From S5-327 sp965116015 (GTDB lineage: Bacteria > Chloroflexota > Dehalococcoidia > Lucifugimonadales > Australimonadaceae), in contig OZ220477.1 in NCBI GenBank assembly GCA_965116015.1, positions 1,488,001-1,552,000 on the forward strand: a DNA stretch of 64,000 nucleotides, in the 5' to 3' direction. Numbering within the stretch: the stretch's first letter is position 1; each line of letters opens with the position of its first letter. The notes beneath the pieces were generated by a model. It made no database searches. It saw only the letters and a list, made by a program, of their open reading frames with translations, and was not told the origin of the DNA. The position numbers and the translations under genes are program-made. This document shows positions 43,665-50,652 of the stretch, one piece after another.

Positions 43665-43731
43665 AGTATAGCGGGGGCAGGCGGCTGCTGGGCGGGGCTG
43701 TTCTGGGGTTCTTTGGACGGTGGGGAGTATA
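43665..43731 (-). promoter_or_regulatory. Duplicated -10 elements, 61 bp apart
   Basis: TATACT on the minus strand at 43665-43670 and again at 43726-43731, both within GCTATACTCCC. They lie 81 and 142 bases upstream of the amidohydrolase ATG. The 61-base spacing equals the usual period of spacer repeats here, so a promoter seems to have been duplicated. No standard -35 is seen. Confidence 0.45.
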
Positions 43732-43746
43732 GCTGTTTCCGGGGGG

Positions 43747-43833
43747 CGGGTTCGGGGGTGGCGAGGGGGCTGCCGGTCGGGTCGTAGGTCGCCATTGGCC
43801 GCCAGCGCGGGTTCGGGGGTGGCGAGGGGGCTG
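43747..43833. repeat. 27-bp direct repeat
   Basis: GCGGGTTCGGGGGTGGCGAG plus GGGGCTG occurs at about 43747-43773 and again at about 43807-43833, 60 bases apart, in the 314-base gap between divergent genes. No gene in the gap. Confidence 0.8.
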
Positions 43834-43898
43834 CGCTTTACGGTGGGGATGCGTTCGGGCTAGTATGCGGGGCGAAGACTTGCGAGGGGTGAGGTTCT

Positions 43899-44462
43899 GT
43901 GATTGTTAGCGGTTACGCGGTGGAGGAGTTTGGGGGGGATGTTCGGCGGGCGCTTGATGTTGGGGGTTCGGGGATGGAGTCTGTGCTGCAGTTGGGGAGG
44001 TTTCTTCAGCGTTTCGGGGAGGAGAATGGGCGGGAGTATTTCTGGAGCGTGGGGGAGCCGGCGACGATCAGTTCGGGTCTTCCGGGGCGGAAGTTGTATG
44101 ACGATCCGGATGGGTTGTTCCGGTTGCTGCTGGCGCAGTATCCGCCGAATACGCCGACGGCGATTCATAGTCATGAGGGGTGGGTGGTGATCGGGGTTCT
44201 GGAGGGGAGCGAGCGTTATACGTCGTGGCGCCGGGCGGATGATGGTTCGACGGGGAAGGCGGAGCTGGAGGTGGCGCAGGATCATCATATTCTGGCTGGG
44301 GAGTTTGGGTATTTGTTCGATGGGCCGTACAATGTTCATCGTCAGGCTGCGGAGGGGGATGGGGCGGTGGAGCTTGTGCTGATGAGGGGGAGGGGCCGGA
44401 GGCTGGAGCATATCGACGAGGCGACGGGGGAGTGTTCTACGCCGATCGAGCTGAATCGTTAG
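43899..44462 (+). CDS. Cysteine dioxygenase-like cupin
   Basis: 187 residues. HSHEGWVVIGVLEGSERYTSW (first cupin motif with HxH) and GEFGYLFDGPYNVHRQAAEG (second motif with His) resemble thiol dioxygenases of the cysteine dioxygenase class. A preceding helix has ESVLQLGRFLQRFGEENG. The GTG start is preceded by GAGG. Thiol dioxygenases bind Fe(II) and oxidise a small thiol. The substrate is not assignable. The haemoglobin gene follows about 39 bases later. Confidence 0.75.
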   Translation: MIVSGYAVEEFGGDVRRALDVGGSGMESVLQLGRFLQRFGEENGREYFWSVGEPATISSGLPGRKLYDDPDGLFRLLLAQYPPNTPTAIHSHEGWVVIGVLEGSERYTSWRRADDGSTGKAELEVAQDHHILAGEFGYLFDGPYNVHRQAAEGDGAVELVLMRGRGRRLEHIDEATGECSTPIELNR

Positions 44463-44501
44463 GGGTTGGGAGGGCGGCGCGGTAGGGGGCAGGGGGATCC
44501 A

Positions 44502-44897
44502 GTGAGTGGGCAGGGCGGCGGGGAGCGGACGTTGTTTGAGCGGGTGGGGGGCGGGGCGTTTTTCGTGGAGTTGGTGGATCGGTTCTACGATCGGGTGGAG
44601 GGGGATTCGTTGCTGCGTCCGGTGTATCCGGATGAGCTGGAGCCGGGGAAGACGTATCTGGCGGCGTTTCTGGCGCAGTATTGGGGCGGGCCGGCGTTGT
44701 ATTCGCTGGAGCGGGGGCATCCGCGGTTGCGTCAGCGGCATCTGCGGTTCGGGATCGGGAGGGCTGAGCGGGACGCGTGGGTGGGTCATATGCTTGCGGC
44801 GTTGGGGTCGATGGGGGTTTCGGGGGAGGACGAGCGGGAGATGGGGGAGTATTTCGAGCGGGCGGCGACGATGATGATTAATCGGGGGGAGGGTTAG
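44502..44897 (+). CDS. Truncated haemoglobin, group II
   Basis: 131 residues from GTG at 44502, chosen for AGGGGGA a few bases upstream; an earlier in-frame TTG is at 44466. TLFERVGGGAFFVELVDRFYDRV covers helices A-B with the B10 Tyr, LAAFLAQYWGGPALYSLERG is the E helix, RLRQRHLRFGIG contains the proximal His, and RDAWVGHM the G8 Trp of group II. It binds O2 or NO, and with the adjacent dioxygenase may belong to an oxygen or thiol redox function (inference). Confidence 0.9.
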   Translation: MSGQGGGERTLFERVGGGAFFVELVDRFYDRVEGDSLLRPVYPDELEPGKTYLAAFLAQYWGGPALYSLERGHPRLRQRHLRFGIGRAERDAWVGHMLAALGSMGVSGEDEREMGEYFERAATMMINRGEG

Positions 44898-44918
44898 GGG
44901 GGACGTTGGGGGGTGGGG

Positions 44919-45170
44919 CGCGCTGAGGGGAGCGCTAGTCCGCCCAGTAGGCAACGCCTTCGGGGTCTGGGGGGTAGTCTGCGCTGAGGGGATCCGCGAG
45001 GGCGGAAGTCGATACTCGGATACGGGGTAGTCCGCGCTGAGGGGGAGGCGCCAGCGTCGTAGTAGGACATGACAGCGCGGGGGTCGGTAGTCCCGCGCTG
45101 GGGGGCTATCCGCTCGATAGCGCATCGATGGGCGCACACGCTTACGCCCCGGGCAGCCGGCGCTGAGGGG
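44919..45170. repeat. Short interspersed repeats with distinct spacers
   Basis: CGCGCTGAGGGG-type cores at about 44920, 44981, 45034, 45095 and 45160 (spacings 61, 53, 61, 65), three preceded by GGTAGTC. Unlike the other arrays here, the intervening 35-45 bases differ from one another. Cores are degenerate and there are no cas genes, so this is not called a CRISPR. The remaining bases to 45263 show a GGGTAGGGG(G)CG(G)CGAGG pair and no gene. Confidence 0.55.
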
Positions 45171-45263
45171 ACGAGCGTCTGCTGCGTGTTTGGGTAGGGG
45201 CGGCGAGGGCGGGCTTTGGCGAGGGGGCTTGTCGCTGGGTAGGGGGCGAGGTCGCCGCGGGGG

Positions 45264-46067
45264 TTAGGCTCGGTCGATTGCTCGCCAGAATCCGCCTCGG
45301 AGGACGCGACGGAGGCTTTCGCGTTCGTAGACGTTGCCGATGCGGTCGTCGGCTTCTTCCATGAGGCGTCGGTCGAGGTCGTTGGGGAGGTGTGGGTATC
45401 CGGCGAGGAGTGCGCGCATAGCTTGGGGTTCGGCGGAGGCGGCCCAGGCGGCGGCGAATTGTTCGCCGAAGTTTCTGGCGGCGAGTTCGTCGGGGGTTGC
45501 AGGGTCGCCGGCGGCGGCGGGGTCGAATTCGCGGATGGTGAACCAGTCTTGCATGGCGGGTTTGTCGAGGATGAGGTGGTCGTCGGCGTCGCTGATGAGG
45601 GCGAGGGCTTGGTTGCCGGTTTCGTCGGGGGCGGGCTGGATTCCGAGGAGGGCTACGGAGACGCCCTGGTCTTGGGCTTCGATCATTCCTTCTCGGATGT
45701 CTTCGTCGCCGCTGAGGACGTAGGCGGTGGAGACTGCGCGGTCGCGGGAGAGGACGATGAGGTCGCGGACGATGCGGGAGTCGACGCCTTTTTGTCCGGC
45801 TGAGGTGAGGCGGCCGAGGCGGAGTTTGACGCCTGGGAGGAATCCGACGGCGTAGTGTGCGGGCGTGGGCTGGGCGTTGATTGCGGCGTCGTACCAGTAG
45901 GTTCGGAGGTGCCGGAGTCCGCTGTGTCGTCGGCCGAGTTCGGCTAGGCCTTTGGTGGCGGCTGGGAAGTCGAGGCGGACTTCGGAGCGGCTGGAGGCGC
46001 CGAGGCAGAGGCGTCCTCCTGCGGCGTAGAGGTATCCGGCGTCGACCATTACTACGAACGAGTCCAT
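45264..46067 (-). CDS. NYN-domain (PIN-like) ribonuclease-type protein
   Basis: 267 residues. VVMVDAGYLYAAGG at the N terminus with Asp9, GVDSRIVRDLIVLSRDRA in the middle and AYVLSGDEDIREGM next supply the acidic metal-binding residues of the NYN/PIN fold, as in LabA/DUF88 proteins. The C-terminal 100 residues are helical (RNFGEQFAAAWAASAEP) and unassigned. Probably an RNA-processing or defence-type nuclease; no partner gene is coupled to it. Its 5' end plus upstream DNA is duplicated in tandem. Confidence 0.8.
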   Translation of the reverse strand: MDSFVVMVDAGYLYAAGGRLCLGASSRSEVRLDFPAATKGLAELGRRHSGLRHLRTYWYDAAINAQPTPAHYAVGFLPGVKLRLGRLTSAGQKGVDSRIVRDLIVLSRDRAVSTAYVLSGDEDIREGMIEAQDQGVSVALLGIQPAPDETGNQALALISDADDHLILDKPAMQDWFTIREFDPAAAGDPATPDELAARNFGEQFAAAWAASAEPQAMRALLAGYPHLPNDLDRRLMEEADDRIGNVYERESLRRVLRGGFWRAIDRA

Positions 46068-46260
46068 TGGGGTTGTTCCTTAGGCTGTTGTTGGGGAGGT
46101 TCGCTTGAGGGCTGGGAAGTCGAGGCGGACTTCGGAGCGGCTGGAGGCGCCGAGGCAGAGGCGGCCTCCTGCGGCGTAGAGGCATCCGGCGTCGACCATT
46201 ACTACGAACGAGTCCATTGGGGTTGTTCCTTAGGCTGTTGTTGGGGAGGTTCGCTTGAGG
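45961..46260. repeat. 150-bp tandem duplication of the NYN gene 5' end
   Basis: Units 45961-46110 and 46111-46260 begin GCTGGGAAGTCGAGGCGGAC and end GGTTCGCTTGAGG. I see only two or three differences (GCGTCC/GCGGCC and AGGTATCC/AGGCATCC), so it is very recent. The second copy re-creates the ATG and first 36 codons but then runs to a stop after a few residues, leaving a truncated decoy start and a second ribosome site. Confidence 0.93.
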
Positions 46261-46272
46261 ATGGGGGGCGCG

Positions 46273-47151
46273 TCAATTGGTTGGGGGCGAGTTTGGGGTT
46301 GGTTCGTTGAGGTCGCCGCGGAGTTCGGCGTAGAGGCGTTGGATGAGGGGAGGGAGGCGGTCGTTCTGGCGTCCCCAGTGGGAGAAGGGGCCGAGGTTGA
46401 GGTTGTTGAGGGCGTCGTCGGGGGTGAGGTCGTTGTGGAAGGCGCGGGTTGCCTGGTTGACGAGGAGGTCGAGGCATTCGCGCATTTCGGCGAGGTTGTC
46501 TGGGCCTCCGAGGGGGCCGTGTCCTGGGACGACGATTTGGGGTTTGAGGCGTTCGATGTTGCGGGCGGTTTGGGTCCACTGGCTGGGGAAGCCGTCGCGG
46601 GCGTTGGGGATGTAGTTGTGGAAGGCGAGGTCGCCTGCGAAGAGCACGCCTTCGGTGGGGAGGTGGACGGCGATGTCGCCTCTTGTGTGGGCTGGTCCGA
46701 AGAAGCGGAGTTCGATGGGTCGGGGTCCGAGGCGGATGGTTAGGGAGTCGCTGAAGGTGAGGTTGGGAGGGGTTTGGGGGAGGTGGGCCCATTGGGGGTA
46801 TTCGTTGGGGTAGAGGTCGCGGAGGAATTGTCGGTGCGTGGTCCATTGGGCGAGGAGGTCTTGTCGTGAGGAGTGGTGGGCGATGATGGGTGCGGTTGGC
46901 ATTCGGGCGTTGCCGAGGAGGTGGTCGCCGTGCCAGTGGGTGTTGATGATGTAGCGGACGGGTTTGTTGGAGATGCGTTGGGTTTCTGCGAGGAGTCGAT
47001 CGGCGAGGGTTTGGGTCATGAGGGTGTCGATGATGACGAGGCCTTCTTCTTCGACGAGGAATCCGGCGTTTGTTGCGCCGTTCTCCTGGATGAAGGCGTA
47101 GGCTCCGTTGGCGATTTCGATGACGCCTGAGGGGTAGGAGGTCGATGTCAT
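46273..47151 (-). CDS. MBL-fold metallo-hydrolase
   Basis: 292 residues. THWHGDHLLGNARMP is the HxHxDH zinc motif, FFGPAHTRGDIAVHLP the next His, GVLFAGDLAFHNYIP the bridging Asp and VPGHGPLGG the last His. Close to SoxH/quinoprotein-relay-type or glyoxalase-II-like subgroups. No signal peptide. Its ATG overlaps the stop of the upstream LLM oxidoreductase gene, so the two are co-translated. Confidence 0.9.
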   Translation of the reverse strand: MTSTSYPSGVIEIANGAYAFIQENGATNAGFLVEEEGLVIIDTLMTQTLADRLLAETQRISNKPVRYIINTHWHGDHLLGNARMPTAPIIAHHSSRQDLLAQWTTHRQFLRDLYPNEYPQWAHLPQTPPNLTFSDSLTIRLGPRPIELRFFGPAHTRGDIAVHLPTEGVLFAGDLAFHNYIPNARDGFPSQWTQTARNIERLKPQIVVPGHGPLGGPDNLAEMRECLDLLVNQATRAFHNDLTPDDALNNLNLGPFSHWGRQNDRLPPLIQRLYAELRGDLNEPTPNSPPTN

Positions 47152-48113
47152 GCTGTGTTTGTTGGGGGGCGGAGCTGCGGGATGATGCGGGAGGCGAGGG
47201 TGTCGATCGTGCGCTGGACGTCGGGGAGGGTTCTTGCCTGTGGGAGGAAGACGATGTGGGAGACGCCTATGTCGAGGTAGGGGGCTAGGGCGTGGGCGAT
47301 GCGGTTTGGTTCGCCGTAGAGGGCGTTGCGTTTCTGGGCGCCGTGGAGGTCGGGGGAAGGTCGGAGGTCGATGAGGACGCGGAGGGAGAGTGAGACGGGG
47401 TTGTTGCCGCGACCGTGGGCGGCGGCTTGGTGGTTGATGAGGCGATGTTTCTGGGCGAGGTCGGCGGGGGATGTTTTGAAGAGCGGGGGGAACCATGCGG
47501 ATCCGTGGAGGGCGGCGCGCCGCATTACTGGGGTTGTGTGTCCGCCGATCCAAATGGGGGGATGGGGTTTCTGGGCGGGGAGGGGTAGGGATGAGACGTT
47601 GTGGATGGAGAAGGAGTCGCCGTTGTGTTCGATGGGGGTTTGGGTCCAGGCGGTTTTGAGGATTTGGAGTCCTTCGTTGAGGGTTTTGCCGCGGTTGTTG
47701 AAGTTGAGTCCGAGGGCGTCGAATTCTTCGCGGAGCCATCCGGCGGCGACGCCGAGGATGGTTCGTCCTTGTGAGAGGACGTCGAGGGTGGCGACGGTTT
47801 TGGCGACGGCGAGGGGGTGTCGGAGGGGAAGGAGGGTAACTGCTGTGCCGAGCTTGAGTCGTTGTGTGAAGCCGGCGACGTAGGCGAGGGTGGTGAATTG
47901 GTCGAGGAAGGGGAGTTCGGGAGAGATGAGGAATTGGCCGTCGTCGCTGTAAGGGTAGGGAGATGAGTGTGTTGCGGGCAGGACGATGTGGTCGGCGGCC
48001 CAGACGGAGTCGAGGCGTGCGTCTTCGGCCTGTTGGGCGACGAGGCGCACGGCTGAGGGGTCGTCCATTCCGATGGTGGGGAGGGCTACGCCGAATTCGG
48101 CCATTGGGAGCAT
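47148..48113 (-). CDS. Luciferase-like (LLM) oxidoreductase, probable F420 type
   Basis: 321 residues from ATG at 48113 (48104 and a GTG-like extension to 48140 are alternatives; no Shine-Dalgarno separates them). EFGVALPTIGMDDPSAVRLV, LDSVWAADHIVLPATHSSPY, LKLGTAVTLLPLRHPLAVAK, GRTILGVAAGWLREEFDALG and PPIWIGGHTTPVMRRA are typical of TIGR03619/F420-dependent enzymes. Coupled by ATGA to the MBL hydrolase, suggesting oxidation followed by hydrolysis of one substrate (inference). Confidence 0.87.
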   Translation of the reverse strand: MLPMAEFGVALPTIGMDDPSAVRLVAQQAEDARLDSVWAADHIVLPATHSSPYPYSDDGQFLISPELPFLDQFTTLAYVAGFTQRLKLGTAVTLLPLRHPLAVAKTVATLDVLSQGRTILGVAAGWLREEFDALGLNFNNRGKTLNEGLQILKTAWTQTPIEHNGDSFSIHNVSSLPLPAQKPHPPIWIGGHTTPVMRRAALHGSAWFPPLFKTSPADLAQKHRLINHQAAAHGRGNNPVSLSLRVLIDLRPSPDLHGAQKRNALYGEPNRIAHALAPYLDIGVSHIVFLPQARTLPDVQRTIDTLASRIIPQLRPPTNTA

Positions 48114-48164
48114 AGTAGTGAGGCGAGGGGCGGTTGGCAATGGCGGGAGGGATGGGAGAGTGTG

Positions 48165-48370
48165 AGTTGCGGGCGATGCCGGAGGGCAGTACAGGTGGCT
48201 AGTCTGGGTGGGGGCTGTGGGCGATGTCGCGGGTGGGGATTGGGGAGGCGGCGAGCGGGCGCTCGGGAAGGGCGTGGGGAGCGGGCGATGTCGCGGGTGG
48301 GGCTGGGGAGGCGGCGAGCGGGCGCTCGGCGGGGGTGCGTGGGGAGCGAGCGATGTCGCGTGGGGCTGGG
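48165..48370. repeat. Tandem repeat, about 64-bp period
   Basis: GCGATGTCGCG recurs at 48221, 48285 and 48350, with a diverged GCGATGCCGG at 48173. Units share GGTGGGG(C/A)TGGGGAGGCGG and GAGCGGGCGCTCGG. The last unit merges into the upstream region of the amidohydrolase gene. Confidence 0.85.
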
Positions 48371-48414
48371 GGAATGTTATTGTGGGTGAGGCACGCCGCC
48401 GGGCGGAGGGAATT

Positions 48415-49479
48415 ATGGTTGTGATAGACGCGGATGCTCACGTTGACGAGACGGACGCTACGTGGGATTTTCTGGCGCCGGAGCATAGGGGGCTGCGTCC
48501 GATAACGGCGGCGGCGGTGGAGGATGCGGCATCGGCTGGGGTGTCACGTAATTTCCTGCGGTATTGGAATATCGATGGTCATATGCGTCTGCGGCGGGTG
48601 CGGGACGATGGGCGGACGGGGACGACGGAGGCGACGCGGGAGCTTCGGGATGTTGGGGCGCGGCTTCGGCAGATGGATGAGCTTGGGGTGGATGTGCAGG
48701 TTCTGTATCCGACGCTGATGCTGAGCGCGGTGAGCGTTAAGCCGGAGGTTAAGTACGGGTTGTGCAGGGCGTACAACCGGTGGATCGCGAGCAGGTGCGG
48801 GGAGTCTGGGGGGCGGCTTCGGTGGGTGGCGTCGCTTCCTGTGTTGAGTGTCGACAAGGCTGTTGAGGAGATGGTGTGGGGGAAGGCGCACGGGGCGGTG
48901 GGGGCGCTGAAGCGGGGAATCGAGGCCGGGGGGAGGTCGGCGGGCGATGCGTATTTTGATCCGCTGTACGAGCGGGCGGCGGAGCTGGATATGGCGATGT
49001 GTATTCATATCGGGGCCGGGGATGTGACGGAGGGGATGACGAATCCTCTGTGGCAGCACCGGTTGCCTCCGATCGACGCGTTTGTTTCGCTTGTGCTGGA
49101 GGGCGTTCCTCAGAGGCATCCGGGGCTGCGGTTCGGGTTTGTGGAGGCTATGTCGTCGTGGGTTCCGTTCGCTATAGCGGAGTTGGAGGCTCGGCGGGAC
49201 AGGATGTCGTGGCTGGTTGATTTTGATCTGGCGCAGGATTTGTTGCGGGAGCACCGCTTCTATGTGGCCTGCCAGACGCATGAGGATATCGGCTATATTG
49301 CGGGGCGGACGGGGGAGGACAATCTTGTTATCGGGAGCGACTACGGGCACGCGGATCAGTCTGCGGAGCTTCAGGCGCTGAGTTTGCTGCGGGAGAAGGG
49401 GGAACGGGGGGAGATTTCGGCGTCGCTGGCGGAGAAGGTTCTGACGACGAACCCGGCCAAGCTTTATGGGATTGAGTAG
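48415..49479 (+). CDS. Amidohydrolase, COG2159 type (copy 3)
   Basis: 354 residues. MVVIDADAHVDETDATWDFL, LRQMDELGVDVQVLYPTLML, LCRAYNRWIASRCGE, MAMCIHIGAG and NLVIGSDYGHADQSAELQAL parallel the gene at 39065-40132 segment by segment, so the two are paralogues. GCGGAGGG precedes the ATG. Metal-dependent hydrolase or decarboxylase of unknown substrate. Confidence 0.88.
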   Translation: MVVIDADAHVDETDATWDFLAPEHRGLRPITAAAVEDAASAGVSRNFLRYWNIDGHMRLRRVRDDGRTGTTEATRELRDVGARLRQMDELGVDVQVLYPTLMLSAVSVKPEVKYGLCRAYNRWIASRCGESGGRLRWVASLPVLSVDKAVEEMVWGKAHGAVGALKRGIEAGGRSAGDAYFDPLYERAAELDMAMCIHIGAGDVTEGMTNPLWQHRLPPIDAFVSLVLEGVPQRHPGLRFGFVEAMSSWVPFAIAELEARRDRMSWLVDFDLAQDLLREHRFYVACQTHEDIGYIAGRTGEDNLVIGSDYGHADQSAELQALSLLREKGERGEISASLAEKVLTTNPAKLYGIE

Positions 49480-49575
49480 GGCGCGTGCAGGGGGCTGCAG
49501 CGCAGGGGGAGGGGTACGGCGTCGGGAGGGCGCTCTCTCTGAAGGGCAGGGCGCGAGGCCGCGGGCGGGGCTCGG

Positions 49576-49670
49576 CGGGAGTGCGTGGGAGTCGAACCCA
49601 CCCCGGACCAGGAAGCTGGCCCGGCAACGGTTTTGAAGACCGCGAGACCCACCGGGACCCATCCACTCCC
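49576..49670 (-). tRNA. selC: Selenocysteine tRNA (anticodon TCA)
   Basis: About 95 bases on the minus strand. The anticodon arm GCGGT-CTTCAAA-ACCGT gives TCA. The long variable arm is CCGGGCCAG-CTTC-CTGGTCCGG. The T arm is GTGGG-TTCGACT-CCCAC. Acceptor GGGAGTG pairs with CACTCCC, followed by G and CC; the encoded end is GCCG, so CCA must be finished enzymatically. An 8-base acceptor would need a G-G pair at position 8. Length and long variable arm exclude an ordinary opal suppressor. The genome should encode SelA, SelB and SelD elsewhere. Confidence 0.9.
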
Positions 49671-49699
49671 GTACTGGAGGCGTGGCGGCGCTGTGCGCG

Positions 49700-50177
49700 C
49701 CGGAGGCGCCGGGCTCGACTGAGGCTCGAGGCAGGCGCGTTGGTTTTGGCGTACTCCCCTGCCCTGCTCACGCGAGAGGGGGTCTCTCTCGGCGGGCAGC
49801 AGCGCGTTTGGTTGGCGTCTTCTCCGCCGCTGGGCTGCGCGCGAGGGAGAGGGGGGCGTCCTGCGCTGGGCTGCAGGGGCGTTGGGGGCGGCGTCCTGCC
49901 TGCCGCGCGAGGGAGGAGGGTTGTCTCTCTCGGTGGGCCGCCGCGCACTAGGTAGGCGTCTTCTCCGCCGCTGGGCTGCGCGGGGGGGAGAGGGGGGCGC
50001 CCTGCGCTGGGCTGCAGGGGCCGGGGGGCATCCCCGCCCTACCCTGCCCGCGCAAGGGAGGGGCCTATCCACAATCGGCCCAGACCCTCGCGCTTGCCCC
50101 TACCCTGCCCGCGCAAGGGAGGGGCGCCAGGGGAGGATGGGAGGCGTTCTCTGAATGCGCGGGCTGGGGTTGGGGGA
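49700..50177. repeat. Palindrome-bearing repeats downstream of tRNA-Sec
   Basis: About 480 bases without a gene. TACCCTGCCCGCGCAAGGGA plus GGGGC occurs exactly at 50040-50064 and 50101-50125. With the preceding CCCC it can fold as CCCCT-A-CCCT against AGGGAGGGG. A related CCCCTGCCCTGCTCACGCGAG is near 49757. A longer unit with GGCGTCTTCTCCGCCGCTGG and CCTGCGCTGGGCTGCAGGGG is duplicated (about 49816 and 49957). Confidence 0.75.
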
Positions 50178-50510
50178 TTAGGCTTCGTCGAGGACTTTGT
50201 CGAGTTTTTTCTTGAGGGCGGCTTTGGGCATTGCGCCGACGACTTGTTCGGCTACTTTGCCGTCTTTGAAGAGGAGGAGGGTGGGGATGCTGCGGATGCC
50301 GAACTGCATGGGGGTTCGGGCGTTGGCGTCGACGTCCATTTTGGCGAAGGCGAATCTGCCGGCGTATTCTTCGGCGAGTTCTTCGACGACGGGGGCGATC
50401 ATTTTGCAGGGGCCGCACCATTCGGCCCAGAAGTCGACAAGGACGGGCTGGTTGCTTTCGAGCACGCTGGTTGTGAAGTCTGCGTCTGTGATTTCTTGGG
50501 GTTTCGCCAT
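50178..50510 (-). CDS. trxA: Thioredoxin
   Basis: 110 residues. VLVDFWAEWCGPCKMIAP contains the redox pair Cys32/Cys35, IRSIPTLLLFKDGKVAEQVVG the cis-Pro loop. Full length, cytoplasmic, reduces protein disulfides. TATACT lies about 92 bases before the ATG. Confidence 0.96.
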   Translation of the reverse strand: MAKPQEITDADFTTSVLESNQPVLVDFWAEWCGPCKMIAPVVEELAEEYAGRFAFAKMDVDANARTPMQFGIRSIPTLLLFKDGKVAEQVVGAMPKAALKKKLDKVLDEA

Positions 50511-50601
50511 TTGGGTCCTCCGTTTCGGCGGGCGCTCTGCTGTGTGTTCGCCGTTTGGGGCGGCGGGGCACAGGGGCGCTTTTGCGCTGTCGCGTGTTTG
50601 T

Positions 50602-50607
50602 AGTATA
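50602..50607 (-). promoter_or_regulatory. -10 element of trxA
   Basis: TATACT in GCTATACTAC on the minus strand. The same decamer start (GCTATACT) precedes the amidohydrolase at 42412-43584. Confidence 0.5.
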
Positions 50608-50652
50608 GCGGTTGCGGGGGGAGAAGTTCAGCGCCAAAGGGGGCGGGCGGGG

